Part shown: positions 1 to 8,964 of the stretch, piece by piece | Position numbering within the stretch: the stretch's first letter is position 1 | Layout: every line of letters starts with the position of its first letter | Origin: Dehalococcoidia bacterium UBA2158 | GTDB taxonomy: Bacteria > Chloroflexota > Dehalococcoidia > Lucifugimonadales > UBA3495 | Length of the DNA stretch: 50,670 bases | NCBI GenBank assembly: GCA_002328185.1 | Contig: DCWQ01000045.1 | Span: 16,730 to 67,399 of the forward strand | Direction: 5' to 3' | Program-made: the position numbers and the translations under genes | The notes under the pieces: generated by a model | Seen by the model: only the letters and a program-made list of their open reading frames with translations | Database searches by the model: none | What the model was told of the DNA's origin: nothing

Positions 1-4
1 TAGA

Positions 5-33
5 TTGACAACGCAAAACCGGGCGCGTAACTT
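5..33 (+). promoter_or_regulatory. possible sigma-70 promoter
   Basis: TTGACA at 5-10 is followed after 17 nt by TAACTT (28-33). The -35 is perfect and the -10 is poor (3/6). It lies 76 nt upstream of the first gene, so it could drive the 109-3156 gene group. Weak evidence. Confidence 0.3.
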
Positions 34-108
34 TAAGGCCCACACGCCAGGGCCTCGTATTTACGCCCAATATCGTGGCCGAAACTCGAATGATTTAGGA
101 GAACTGAC

Positions 109-666
109 ATGGGTAGGATTCCCGCAGCGACCCGAGACACCGTTCCCAGCGACCAAACAGCCGAATTTGACCAGCTTCTAGCTGGCGCAGGCTCTGTTCC
201 CTTGGTCGGACCCGGCTCGATCTTCTGGCACGTTCCCAAGGCCCAGCAAGCGGTCACGGCCTTGAACCAATACCTGCGCAACGATTCCTCTCTGTCCGAC
301 AAGACTTTGGAACTCACCATGCTGGTCACAGCCCGCGAAAATGACTGCATGTACGTTTGGAACGCCCATGCCGCCTCCGCCAGGGCCGCCGGAGTGCCCG
401 ACGCCGTAGTGGACGCCCTCAGAGACCGCAAGGAACTTCCCCCGCTGGCACCCGATGAAGCAGCCGTCATCAACTACGTCCAGGAGTTCTACCGCACGCA
501 CCGGGTGAGCCGCGGCGCCTACCAATCGGCGTTCGAGGTGTTCGGCAAGCAGGGCCTGATAGAACTGTCGCTGGTAATGGGCAACTATGCCCTCATCGCC
601 GTCGCGGTCAACGGATTTGACTCAGAACTACCGGCCAACCGCACCGAGCCGGTTCTGCCCATCTAA
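109..666 (+). CDS. carboxymuconolactone decarboxylase (CMD/AhpD-like) family protein
   Basis: A 185-residue all-helical CMD-fold protein. The family signature is ENDCMYVWNAHAASARAAG, with Cys80 and His87. This is the C-x-Y-x-x-x-H variant: the second cysteine of the AhpD CxxC pair is Val here, so a decarboxylase/lactonase-like role or a one-Cys chemistry is more likely than disulfide redox. A ribosome site AGGAG precedes the ATG. The next gene, an epoxide hydrolase, starts 38 nt downstream, and an MFS transporter follows, which suggests a small catabolic unit for a cyclic or epoxidised substrate. The substrate is not visible from sequence. Family assignment is good; exact reaction unknown. 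Confidence 0.85.
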   Translation: MGRIPAATRDTVPSDQTAEFDQLLAGAGSVPLVGPGSIFWHVPKAQQAVTALNQYLRNDSSLSDKTLELTMLVTARENDCMYVWNAHAASARAAGVPDAVVDALRDRKELPPLAPDEAAVINYVQEFYRTHRVSRGAYQSAFEVFGKQGLIELSLVMGNYALIAVAVNGFDSELPANRTEPVLPI

Positions 667-703
667 CCCGGCCCCATTTAACCCGAACTATGAGGGAGTT
701 GTC

Positions 704-1855
704 ATGGCGATCGAACCGTTCAAGATAGAGGTTTCCGACTCGGTCCTGGACGACCTGAAGTCCCGGTTAGAGCGCACCCGGTGGCCGGACGAACTGCCAG
801 GCACCGGCTGGGACTACGGTAGCAACCTTGATTACGTCAAGGGGTTGGTTGAATACTGGCGCACCAAGTTTGATTGGCCTGCTCAGGAGAAGCTGATCAA
901 TTCCTTCTCCCACTTCAAGACTGAGGTCGACGGCCTAGGCATCCACTTCATCCACGAAAAGGGCAAGGGGCCCAACCCCATGCCGCTGGTGGTTACCCAC
1001 GGCTGGCCCGGCACCTTCTACGAGATGCACAAGATCATCCCCCTGCTAACGGACCCGGCCAGCCACGGCGGCGACCCGGCGGACTCTTTCGACGTCGTCG
1101 TCCCGTCCATGCCCGGCTACGGATATTCTGACCACACAACAGAACGCGGACTGGATGTGCTGAGCATCGGGGACCTCTGGGCCAAGTTGATGTCTGAGAA
1201 TCTGGGTTACCAGCGGTTTGGGGCCCAGGGGGGCGACTGGGGATCCTCGGTCACCGCCAGGCTCGGCTTCGCCCACAGCGACAAGGTGATTGGCATCCAC
1301 TCGACTTTGCCTTTCCGGCCGACGCCCTACATGGGCCCGGGATCAAGGGAGCTCTCGAAAGCAGAAGAGGATTTGCTCCAACAGCGACGGGACTGGCAGG
1401 CAGCCGAAGGCGGCTATGCCCACATCCAGGGAACCAAACCACAGACTCTCTCTTACGGGTTGAACGACTCCCCCGCGGGACTTGCGGCCTGGATCGTGGA
1501 GAAGTACCGGACGTGGAGCGACTGCGGCGGCGATGTAGAGAAAAAGTTCACCAAGGACGAACTGCTCACCACCATCACGATCTACTGGGCAACTCAGACT
1601 ATCGGCTCGTCAACCAAGATCTACTACGAAACGCAACGGAAGCCATGGGATCTGAAAAAGGACGAACGGATCGAGGTGCCTTGTGGCATCGCGGCGTTCC
1701 CAGCCGAGATCAGCGTTCCTCTTCGGGAGTGGGTCGAACGCTCCTTCAACATCCAACAATGGACGGACATGCCCAGTGGAGGCCACTTCGCCGCGTTGGA
1801 AGAACCGGTCAGGCTGGTGGAGGATATCCGTAATCTATTCCGGCCTTTACGCTAA
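704..1855 (+). CDS. epoxide hydrolase (N-terminal EHN domain, alpha/beta fold)
   Basis: Soluble/microsomal-type epoxide hydrolase of 383 residues that would open an epoxide to a diol. An EHN lid domain occupies about residues 1-110. The oxyanion motif HGWPG is at 99-103, and the nucleophile is Asp178 in GGDWGS. The catalytic His is about residue 361 in GGHFAALEEP. The frame stays open upstream to 587, but that part overlaps the previous gene. The start chosen is ATG 704, with GGGAG just upstream, where family similarity begins. It sits between a CMD-family gene and a transporter, probably in one transcript. Confidence 0.9.
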   Translation: MAIEPFKIEVSDSVLDDLKSRLERTRWPDELPGTGWDYGSNLDYVKGLVEYWRTKFDWPAQEKLINSFSHFKTEVDGLGIHFIHEKGKGPNPMPLVVTHGWPGTFYEMHKIIPLLTDPASHGGDPADSFDVVVPSMPGYGYSDHTTERGLDVLSIGDLWAKLMSENLGYQRFGAQGGDWGSSVTARLGFAHSDKVIGIHSTLPFRPTPYMGPGSRELSKAEEDLLQQRRDWQAAEGGYAHIQGTKPQTLSYGLNDSPAGLAAWIVEKYRTWSDCGGDVEKKFTKDELLTTITIYWATQTIGSSTKIYYETQRKPWDLKKDERIEVPCGIAAFPAEISVPLREWVERSFNIQQWTDMPSGGHFAALEEPVRLVEDIRNLFRPLR

Positions 1856-1893
1856 CCCCCAGTTATCTTCGTGACTCAAACTCTGCGTTCTAG

Positions 1894-3156
1894 ATGAGGC
1901 GTTTCAAACAACTCCGTTTCACGCCTGACTGGCTGTTCACTTACACCGGCGTGATTCTGTTGACGGGGATACTAGTCAACTGGGGCTCCGGGTTCACCCA
2001 GTTCGCCCACAGCCTGACCCTCCCGTCCATGGAAATCGACCTCGATATCTCCCATACCAAGGCCGGGTTCGTGATAACACTGGCGGCCATGGTCCGCATG
2101 GGCAGCACTCTGGTCTCAGGCACCCTGGCCCCCCGCTACGGAAGCCGATTTATCATTGCCGTAGGCACGATGGGCGCTGGTGGGGCCATGATTTTTTTGG
2201 GCTCCGCTCAGACCTATGCTCTGGTGCTCTTGGCATCGGCGTTCATGGGCGTGGGCACCGGGATGGCCCTCACACCTATGATGGGGTTGCTGGCCCGCTG
2301 GTTCAGTTCCGCGGACAGAGGTCTGGCAGCCGGATTGGCGGCCACGGGTGGGAGCCTCGCCTTCATCTTCGCCGGAGTGGTGGTGCCGTGGCTGGTGGGA
2401 CGGGATGCCGACGAAGGTTGGCGTCACGCCTGGATGACCTTTGGCACATTGTGCCTGGTGATCGGGGCAGTCGCGCTGGTCTTCTTGCGAGAACGGCCCC
2501 GCGACGCTGTAGGAACAAGCCCAGAAGGCAGGCAACCGGCAGCACGGGGCGCCTGGCCGGTGGCCGCCTACAAGAACCGAATGATCTGGCTGGTGACCTT
2601 CCTGGCGTTCGCGTCGGGTTGGTCGCAGAACATCTTCACTTCGTTCTTCGGCGTGTACCTGTCCCAAGAGAACGGGATCAGCCTGACCACCGTCGGCCAA
2701 TTGGTGATCTTGATCGGCCTATTGAGCGTCACCAGCGGCGTCGTTTGGGGCCGGATGTCTGACCAGGTCAGCCGGGGCCAGGCGTTCTTCTACTCGTTCA
2801 TGCTGCAGGGGATAGCCTTCATTCTGATGGCGGCGCTTCCAAGCATGGGAAGTTTCATCATCGCGGCCGTCTTGCTGGGCTTCACGCTCCGGGCCGCCTA
2901 CACCATCTGCGCCGCCTGCTCCGGAGACTATGTTGCTGTGCAGTTCTCGGCGGCCGCCTTTGGACTCATGTCCGTTGGGGCCGGGCTGGGTAGCGCCATT
3001 TCGCCCACCATCGGCGGTGCCATTGCCGACAACTTCGCCATGAACTGGACCTTCGCATTCGCCTTGGTCAGCTCCATAGCGGGCATGACCGGCTCATTGG
3101 TCTTGATCAAGAACCCTCGGACGCCGCTGGCCCTACAGCCAAGCCCGGCAGACTAG
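1894..3156 (+). CDS. MFS transporter
   Basis: Inner-membrane secondary transporter of 420 residues with about twelve hydrophobic segments in two halves. The halves are separated by a hydrophilic loop near residues 197-222. The loop after TM2-TM3 (APRYGSR) resembles the MFS motif G-x-x-x-D-R-x-G-R region. It most resembles the oxalate/formate and monocarboxylate-type MFS group, but the substrate cannot be read from the sequence. It starts 38 nt after the epoxide hydrolase, so uptake or export of that pathway's substrate is plausible. Its stop overlaps the stop of the convergent methyltransferase by 4 nt. Confidence 0.85.
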   Translation: MRRFKQLRFTPDWLFTYTGVILLTGILVNWGSGFTQFAHSLTLPSMEIDLDISHTKAGFVITLAAMVRMGSTLVSGTLAPRYGSRFIIAVGTMGAGGAMIFLGSAQTYALVLLASAFMGVGTGMALTPMMGLLARWFSSADRGLAAGLAATGGSLAFIFAGVVVPWLVGRDADEGWRHAWMTFGTLCLVIGAVALVFLRERPRDAVGTSPEGRQPAARGAWPVAAYKNRMIWLVTFLAFASGWSQNIFTSFFGVYLSQENGISLTTVGQLVILIGLLSVTSGVVWGRMSDQVSRGQAFFYSFMLQGIAFILMAALPSMGSFIIAAVLLGFTLRAAYTICAACSGDYVAVQFSAAAFGLMSVGAGLGSAISPTIGGAIADNFAMNWTFAFALVSSIAGMTGSLVLIKNPRTPLALQPSPAD

Positions 3157-3968
3157 GCGCCGGTCCGCCAGGAGACCACCCGTGGCTCCAACTGGACTGC
3201 GCCCTTGATCGTGAAATAGCCCTCTTTTTCTTCCAGGACCTCGGGCAGCAGCGCTTCCAGGCGTTCCATCTCCGGAGAGTCAGGCGTGACGTACAGGCGG
3301 CGGGCGATCTGTTCCGTCGCTACTTCCAGGCTTTCGAACCCTCGGTTTGGCTCGGTGTGCACCACGTCGACGGTCGGCTCTACTCCGAGCTGTTTCAGCA
3401 CTTCCAGAAATTCGGGGAGGCTGGGCAGGGGCAGTCTAGGCACGCCATACACCCGTTCCCAGAGTAGATAAACCTGGGACTGCGGAGGCCCTTGAAACAT
3501 GATGACCAGCACCTGGCCGGCATGCTCTGACAATTTCCTGACGAAGGCGTCGATGTCCTGAATGACATAGACGACATGGGCGCAGATAGCCACGTCGGCC
3601 CGGTCGACTTGGGCGTCCAGCCAGCCGGCCTCGACAACGTCGACGTTGGGCACGTTGAACTCTGCGGCCGCCTCGCGTAGTACCCGGCACATGCTGGGCG
3701 AAGGCTCAACTGCGATGACCTTCTCTGCGTCGAGGGCCAACGGAAGGGCCAGCCGTCCTCCGCCGGCGCCAACATCGAGCACTGCCTGCCCTGGTGCAAT
3801 CATCTCCCGGAGATGGTCCACCAGAACGTCGCCGGTGCGCCGGGGGTCGGCCTTGAAATTCTGCGCCAGGTTGCGCCATGAGTCGGCAGGCGGCTCTTCC
3901 TTCCGCATGCTGTCCGACTGGACATGCTCGGCCTGGACCATCTCGGTCCAGTGTTCGGTTGCGTTCAT
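3153..3968 (-). CDS. class I SAM-dependent methyltransferase
   Basis: A 271-residue Rossmann-fold methyltransferase. Motif I, VLDVGAGGGR, is at residues 63-72, followed by the acidic motif II in VIAVEPS (84-90). The middle of the protein (VVEAGWL, DVAICAHVVYVI) fits motifs III-IV. It belongs to the broad Methyltransf_11/25 group, and the acceptor (small molecule or protein) is unknown. It is transcribed alone, convergent with the MFS gene. Confidence 0.85.
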   Translation of the reverse strand: MNATEHWTEMVQAEHVQSDSMRKEEPPADSWRNLAQNFKADPRRTGDVLVDHLREMIAPGQAVLDVGAGGGRLALPLALDAEKVIAVEPSPSMCRVLREAAAEFNVPNVDVVEAGWLDAQVDRADVAICAHVVYVIQDIDAFVRKLSEHAGQVLVIMFQGPPQSQVYLLWERVYGVPRLPLPSLPEFLEVLKQLGVEPTVDVVHTEPNRGFESLEVATEQIARRLYVTPDSPEMERLEALLPEVLEEKEGYFTIKGAVQLEPRVVSWRTGA

Positions 3969-4062
3969 GTATCCTCGGAGTACGTTTCAGGAGTAGGTTT
4001 CATCGGAGTTCGCCAAATGTCCAATCATACGGCCACATTACTGTCTAGGCAAAATATGTTTC

Positions 4063-4449
4063 ATGCCCATCTTGAGGCCCGAAAACCTCATATCGGTTGC
4101 GATCATCGGCATCACTCTAGCCCTGTTTCCGTTCCTACGCGGCTCGGATTCTGATTTCCCGCCCCTCGGGAATCCTCCTCCGGTAAATCGCACAGCAAGC
4201 CTGCCTCTGTCTGAGTTACCACCTCTGACCATGGAACGTGTCTTTCCCAACTTGGAATTCAGCCGCCCAACCAATCTGGTCTCGGAGGGCGGCCGGTTGT
4301 TCGTGACCGAGCAATCGGGCCGGGTTAGAGAAAAGTCTTTGCTGGTGGATTCCAGTCTCAGAATAACGTCGTTCGGCCAAGACCAACAGGGTGCGCTATA
4401 CGCCCTCGCCGAAGATTGTGGCATCTACAAGCTGTCCGCTAACCGCTGA
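4063..4449 (+). pseudogene. PQQ-dependent sugar (glucose/sorbosone) dehydrogenase collapsed by an internal deletion
   Basis: The open frame of 128 codons joins two ends of one family. Residues 1-30 are a hydrophobic anchor. Residues about 58-90 (MERVFPNLEFSRPTN, GGRLFVTEQSGRV) match the first blade of the glucose/sorbosone dehydrogenase propeller. Residues about 95-125 (ITSFGQDQQGALYALAE, GIYKL) match its last blade. The roughly 300 residues of beta-propeller between them, including the PQQ and catalytic His sites, are absent. The remnant stays in frame but cannot be an active dehydrogenase. It could still be expressed as a small anchored protein. Confidence 0.75.
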
Positions 4450-4470
4450 TAGCTCTCGGCTATCCCGTGA

Positions 4471-4499
4471 TTGACGTGCTTGGTACACGGACTTATAGT
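4471..4499 (+). promoter_or_regulatory. sigma-70 promoter for the acyl-CoA dehydrogenase operon
   Basis: TTGACG (4471-4476), a 17-nt spacer, and TATAGT (4494-4499) match the consensus 5/6 and 5/6. The predicted start of transcription near 4506 leaves a leader of about 40 nt before the ATG at 4546. Confidence 0.7.
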
Positions 4500-4545
4500 C
4501 CTTGGCTATGAGCCTGGGGCCACGAACTAATCACCAGGAGCAAGA

Positions 4546-5706
4546 ATGTCCTATTTCCCGTTGACCAAGCATCAGCAAGATTGGCAAGAGCGTGCCCGGG
4601 ACATCGCCGGTAGAGAATTGGCGGACCGAGCGGCCGAGACCGACCGGTTAGGCCAGTTTCCCACCGAATCCCTGGAAGCGCTGAAGAAAGAGGGCCTGTG
4701 GGGCCTGCGAGTGGACAAGGTGCACGGCGGCCTGGGCGAAGACATGGTCACCACCTGCGTGATCGTTGAGGAGCTTTCCAAGAAATGCCCCTCCACCGCC
4801 ATGTGCTACAAGATGCACCTTGAGGGCGTCGAGATACTCTCGAGAATCCCAACCAAATACCAGGTCAAGAAATTCGTTGAGCCCTTGGCAAGGGGAGAAG
4901 TGTTCTCGGCGGCTGCGGGCGGGGAGTCGGCTGGCGCTGGAGACGACTGGACTCCGGTAAATACCCTCGCCGCCATCGCCAAGGTCCCGGGCGGATACCA
5001 GCTAGACGGGCTTCGCAAGGCATATGTCACCTCGGCCGGGCACGTCAGCCATATCGAGTTGCGTTGCCGTGTCGGCGAAGACACGCCCCAGGGCAGCGCC
5101 TCCAAGCTGTTCATCGAGGAAGACAAGATCGACTGGGAGATCATCGAGCCCTGGGACGGCCTAGGCATGCGGGGCAATAGCAGCTCGCCGGTCAAATACT
5201 CGGGTTTCGTTCCCGACGAGAACCTTTTGGGCGCCGAGCACACGATCTTTCAAGACACTGACGCATTCCTACGCCCCATGCTGGGCCTGACTTACGCGGC
5301 GGCCTATCTGGGGATAGCTTCGGGCGCCTTTGAAATCGCCTTAGAGGAGATGCCCCGGCAGTACCGCAGCGGTCACCGGAGGCTGGACAACGTCATCTAC
5401 CAGCGCCGCATGGCTGAGATGAGCACCCAGATCGAGGCGGCTCGTGCCCTGATGCTGGCCACAGCCCTCTATTTCGACCAAGAGCGGGGAACCACCGACC
5501 TGCCCTACCTGCAAGCCAAGGTGAACTGCTCCGAGGCTGCCGTCCGGGTCACTTCGGACCTCATGACCTGTTTCACCGGCACGGCCTTCGCCCGCAGGTC
5601 GCCCATCGAGCGGTATTTCCGGGACGCCCGGGCCGGCTTGGTGATGGGAATGGCCAACGACGTCGCCTACCAGAGCATGATTCCACATCTTTTCCCGGAG
5701 GCCTGA
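4546..5706 (+). CDS. acyl-CoA dehydrogenase family protein
   Basis: FAD-dependent acyl-CoA dehydrogenase fold, 386 residues, the usual length. An N-terminal helical domain (1-115) is followed by a middle beta domain and a C-terminal four-helix domain ending in YFRDARAGLVMGMANDVAY. In typical members this last motif is RDaR...yEGTnei with the catalytic Glu. Here the EGTNE stretch is replaced by MGMAND, so the base may lie elsewhere or the enzyme may do desulfurisation/monooxygenase-like chemistry, as some family members do. It is first of a three-gene operon: the F420 oxidoreductase begins 2 nt after its stop. Confidence 0.88.
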   Translation: MSYFPLTKHQQDWQERARDIAGRELADRAAETDRLGQFPTESLEALKKEGLWGLRVDKVHGGLGEDMVTTCVIVEELSKKCPSTAMCYKMHLEGVEILSRIPTKYQVKKFVEPLARGEVFSAAAGGESAGAGDDWTPVNTLAAIAKVPGGYQLDGLRKAYVTSAGHVSHIELRCRVGEDTPQGSASKLFIEEDKIDWEIIEPWDGLGMRGNSSSPVKYSGFVPDENLLGAEHTIFQDTDAFLRPMLGLTYAAAYLGIASGAFEIALEEMPRQYRSGHRRLDNVIYQRRMAEMSTQIEAARALMLATALYFDQERGTTDLPYLQAKVNCSEAAVRVTSDLMTCFTGTAFARRSPIERYFRDARAGLVMGMANDVAYQSMIPHLFPEA

Positions 5707-5708
5707 AC

Positions 5709-6656
5709 ATGCCAGATAACCTAGTCGGAGTGCAGGTTAGGGGCAACATGATCGCCGAGGTCCAGGGCAACATCCAACGGGCCGAAGACCTGGGGATCCA
5801 AGCAGTCTGGATGACCGCCGGTGGGGCCAGCCTGGACAGCATGACCTGCTTCGCTGCAACAGCGGCATCGACGAACAACATCAAGCTGGGCACGTCCATC
5901 GTTCCCACCTATCCGCGGCATCCCCTTGTCATGGCCCAGCAGGCCCAGGTGGTGGCGCAATTGGCTCCGGGCCGTTTCCGGTTGGGGATTGGCCCAAGCC
6001 ATAGACCGACCATCGAGTCCATGGGAATCGATTTCAACGCCCCGTTGGGTCATCTGCGGGAATATATCCAGATACTGAAATCTTTGCTGCAAAACGGGTC
6101 TGTGGACTTCGACGGGAAGCACTACAAGGCGCACGCCTCGATCCCCGGTCCATTGGACCTAGATGTCATGGGCTCGGCCTTGGGTAAGGGTTCGTTCGAG
6201 CTCTGTGGGGCGTTGGCCGACGGCGCAATAAGTTGGCTCTGCCCAGCGGGTTATCTCAAGCATGTGGCCCTCCCTGCCATGGAGAAGGGCGCCAAAGAGG
6301 CCGGACGGCCCTCGCCGCCGCTCATCGCCCATGCCGCTGTCTGCGTGCACGACAATCCGGAAGAGGTCCGGGCTGGGTTGCGGGAGCAATTCGGCCACCC
6401 CAGCCTCCCCTTCTACCAAAACATGCTGGTCGCTTCAGGCTTTCCCGAGGCTACACAAGGTGTCTGGAGTGACGCCATGAGCGACGGCGTAGTCATATCC
6501 GGCAACGAAGAAACTGTGGCCTTGGGCGTCCAGGAGCTATTCACTGTGGGAGCGACCGAGGTTCTAGCCTCGCCCATACTCGCCGGGGCCGACAAAGGGG
6601 CTTCGCTGGAACGGACCATCAAGCTGCTGGGCCAGTCTGCCGCCACGTCCAAATAA
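5709..6656 (+). CDS. LLM class F420-dependent oxidoreductase
   Basis: Luciferase-like (beta/alpha)8 barrel, 315 residues, one of four paralogs here. Landmarks are the N-terminal barrel strand (residues 1-35), LGTSIVPTYPRHPLVMAQQA, and APGRFRLGIGPSHRP, the last a standard LLM strand-turn for cofactor phosphate contact. It resembles F420-dependent (MER/Fgd-like) members more than bacterial luciferase. It likely reduces or oxygenates an organic substrate together with the flanking acyl-CoA dehydrogenase and GMC oxidoreductase. Translationally tight with the upstream gene (2-nt gap). Substrate unknown. Confidence 0.88.
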   Translation: MPDNLVGVQVRGNMIAEVQGNIQRAEDLGIQAVWMTAGGASLDSMTCFAATAASTNNIKLGTSIVPTYPRHPLVMAQQAQVVAQLAPGRFRLGIGPSHRPTIESMGIDFNAPLGHLREYIQILKSLLQNGSVDFDGKHYKAHASIPGPLDLDVMGSALGKGSFELCGALADGAISWLCPAGYLKHVALPAMEKGAKEAGRPSPPLIAHAAVCVHDNPEEVRAGLREQFGHPSLPFYQNMLVASGFPEATQGVWSDAMSDGVVISGNEETVALGVQELFTVGATEVLASPILAGADKGASLERTIKLLGQSAATSK

Positions 6657-6673
6657 GAGAAAACGAGGAACAA

Positions 6674-8224
6674 ATGAAATACGACGTTGTCATCGTTGGC
6701 GGAGGTTCGGCCGGTTGCACGCTGGCAACCCGCCTGAGCGAAGACCCCAACCGGTCGGTGCTACTGCTGGAAGCCGGCCCGGAATACACGGACCTGGAAT
6801 CTCTGCCAGACGAATTGAAGCTGGGCTACCGACAAGAGGCCAGCGACATCGAATCACCTTTCAACTGGGCCTACCGAGGCCAGGGCACGTCTGAACAGAA
6901 GGCGTCGATGCAGGTAGCCCGGGGCAAGGTTATGGGCGGTTCGGGCTCGGTCAACGGCCAGGTGTTCCTGCGCGGCGTGCCTGAGGATTACGACGATTGG
7001 GCTGCCGAAGGCAACGACCAGTGGAGCTTCGTCAATCTGCTGCCGTTCTTCTGTAAACTTGAGACTGACATGAACGTGAGAGACGACTTTCACGGGACCG
7101 ACGGGCCAATCCCGGTTTGGCGGCTGCCCAGGGAAGAGTTCATGCCGGTGAACGAGGCATTTCACCAGGCGACGGTCGAAGCCGGGTACCCGGAAGACCC
7201 CGATATGAATAACCCGGATTCCACGGGGACGGGCCCGGTGCCCATGAACAACCCCGACGGCATCCGCATGAGCGCCTCGTTGGCCTACCTGAACCCCAGC
7301 CGCTACAGGCTCAATCTGACCATCAAGGCTAACGTCCAGGCGCGCCGTGTAGTTTTCGATGGCGACCAGGCGGTTGGCGTGGAAGTGGAGAGCGGCGGCG
7401 AGACTTTCACGGTGGAGGGATCGGAGATTATACTCTGCGCCGGCGGTATCGCCACGCCCCAGTTATTGCTGCTCTCAGGCGTGGGACCGGAGGCACACCT
7501 GAGCGCACTGGGCATCCCGGTAGTGAAAGACTCGCCCGGTGTGGGGCAGAACCTGCGCGATCATCCGCTGATCACCGTCGAGCTTGAGCCCAGGGACGGG
7601 GTCAAGCTGGCCACCATCGAGCCTCGAATACAGAGCGGACTGCGCTACACCGCCGAAGGCTCCGACACTCGAAACGACATGCAACTCTTCCCGTCGTCGT
7701 TCACGGGACTACGCGCCGGAGACCCGTTGCAGGGCCGCAGCCCCGACCGCCCCCAGGGCATGAGGATCACCTGCATCCTGAAGTTGGCCGACAGCTCCGG
7801 GGAATTGACTCTGACCTCCGCTGACCCCAATGAACCGCCTCATCTGGACTTCCGGTATTTCGAGACTGAGTGGGACCGACGGCGCATGCGGGAAGCCATC
7901 CATCTGTCGCTGAAGTTCCTGGAGCACCCGTCATTCGGTCCGCTCATCGAACGGCGGCTCACGCCCACCGACGAGGATGTGGCCTCCGACGATGCGCTGG
8001 ACACCTGGCTGCGGCAGAACGTGGCTACCACTCAACACACCTCAGGCACCTGCAAGATGGGGCCGGAGTCAGACCCCATGGCGGTGGTTGACCAATACTG
8101 CAGCGTGCGGGGGCTGCAAAATTTGCGGGTGGTGGACCTGTCCGTCTGCCCCAACGTCGTGCGGGCCAACACCAACGCCACGGCCATCGTGATCGCAGAG
8201 AGGGCCGCCGGCTGGATCAGCTAG
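6674..8224 (+). CDS. GMC family FAD oxidoreductase (choline dehydrogenase-like)
   Basis: Alcohol oxidase/dehydrogenase, 516 residues. The dinucleotide-binding motif VIVGGGSAGCTLATRLSED is near residues 5-24 with the acidic end at LLLEAG. GMC signature 1 is ARGKVMGGSGSVNG (about 80-95), and signature 2 is GGIATPQLLLLSGVGP (about 256-271). The C-terminus has the catalytic His in QHTSGTCKMGP and the FAD-contacting VVRANTNATAIVIAERAA. Last gene of the operon 4546-8224, with GAGGAA as its ribosome site. The primary alcohol substrate is unknown. Confidence 0.92.
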   Translation: MKYDVVIVGGGSAGCTLATRLSEDPNRSVLLLEAGPEYTDLESLPDELKLGYRQEASDIESPFNWAYRGQGTSEQKASMQVARGKVMGGSGSVNGQVFLRGVPEDYDDWAAEGNDQWSFVNLLPFFCKLETDMNVRDDFHGTDGPIPVWRLPREEFMPVNEAFHQATVEAGYPEDPDMNNPDSTGTGPVPMNNPDGIRMSASLAYLNPSRYRLNLTIKANVQARRVVFDGDQAVGVEVESGGETFTVEGSEIILCAGGIATPQLLLLSGVGPEAHLSALGIPVVKDSPGVGQNLRDHPLITVELEPRDGVKLATIEPRIQSGLRYTAEGSDTRNDMQLFPSSFTGLRAGDPLQGRSPDRPQGMRITCILKLADSSGELTLTSADPNEPPHLDFRYFETEWDRRRMREAIHLSLKFLEHPSFGPLIERRLTPTDEDVASDDALDTWLRQNVATTQHTSGTCKMGPESDPMAVVDQYCSVRGLQNLRVVDLSVCPNVVRANTNATAIVIAERAAGWIS

Positions 8225-8235
8225 GCGCCGATCTC

Positions 8236-8765
8236 CTAGAATAGCTCCTCAACACTCACTACACGGTGCGCCAGGCCTTGGTTGACGACGTACTGGGCCA
8301 GAGCTTCCAACGCCGACCGATTGGACTCCGCGCCGTAGGACCAGTAATCAGACCCAAACGCCCTCCAAGTCTCCTCAATGTGGTCGTCAGGAACTCTGCA
8401 AACTCCAGCATGGAGGCTTGTTTGGCCGGCAGTCCGGCGTCGCAGAAGCTCTCGCCTAGTTGCTCGGCTAGTTGCGATTCGAGATCCTCACCACGGAGGG
8501 CCTGTGCATGGGCGAGGATTCAATATTGGCACTTGTTGGTCGCCGACATCACAGCCGCGACCATCTCCCGCTCTGCGCGGGACACGTCCGACTCACCAAA
8601 CATCCCCGAGCCCACGTGGGCCATCAGGGTCTTCATGATGTTGGGCTTGAGGCTGCTCACAGCCTGGACGTTGGGGATGCGCCCCGACGTCTTGATCATC
8701 ATGTCGTAGGCTTCTGTCAGTTCACCTTGGGATTCCTAGTAGGGAATCGTCCTTACATAGGGCAT
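8236..8765 (-). pseudogene. decayed AhpD-like peroxidase-related selenoprotein gene fused to a foreign tail
   Basis: Read on minus from ATG 8765, the frame gives MPYVRTIPY, a TAG stop, then ESQGELTEAYDMMIKTSG and on to AEREMVAAVMSATNKCQY. A TGA (8520-8522) and ILAHAQALRGEDLE follow. This is the peroxidase-related CMD family (CxYCxxxH), with TGA exactly at the second Cys. Family similarity ends at ASMLEFA near 8390. A shifted frame then gives VPDDHIEETWRAFG through VVSVEELF and a stop, which looks like the C-terminus of a different, unidentified protein. One TAG, a truncation and a frame change make it a pseudogene. The TGA is probably an ancestral Sec codon. After it, CAC-A-GG/CC-GTG can pair but the loop (CCCT) has no G. 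Confidence 0.75.
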
Positions 8766-8964
8766 CTATTTCCTCCGATCGCAGTTCTTGTCACCATGCT
8801 TTGATGACAAATCTGGGATAAAGGTTTTGTATCCGGGAAGGTTAGAACCGGCCACAGTCTTCTTCAAGCCATATCTCACCGGGCCATGAGTAGTTGCCGA
8901 CCAACGGCCGCCCTGGATATACTGGCCTCCAATATCCTACCTGGGCGCGGCCCGAGGAGTAACC

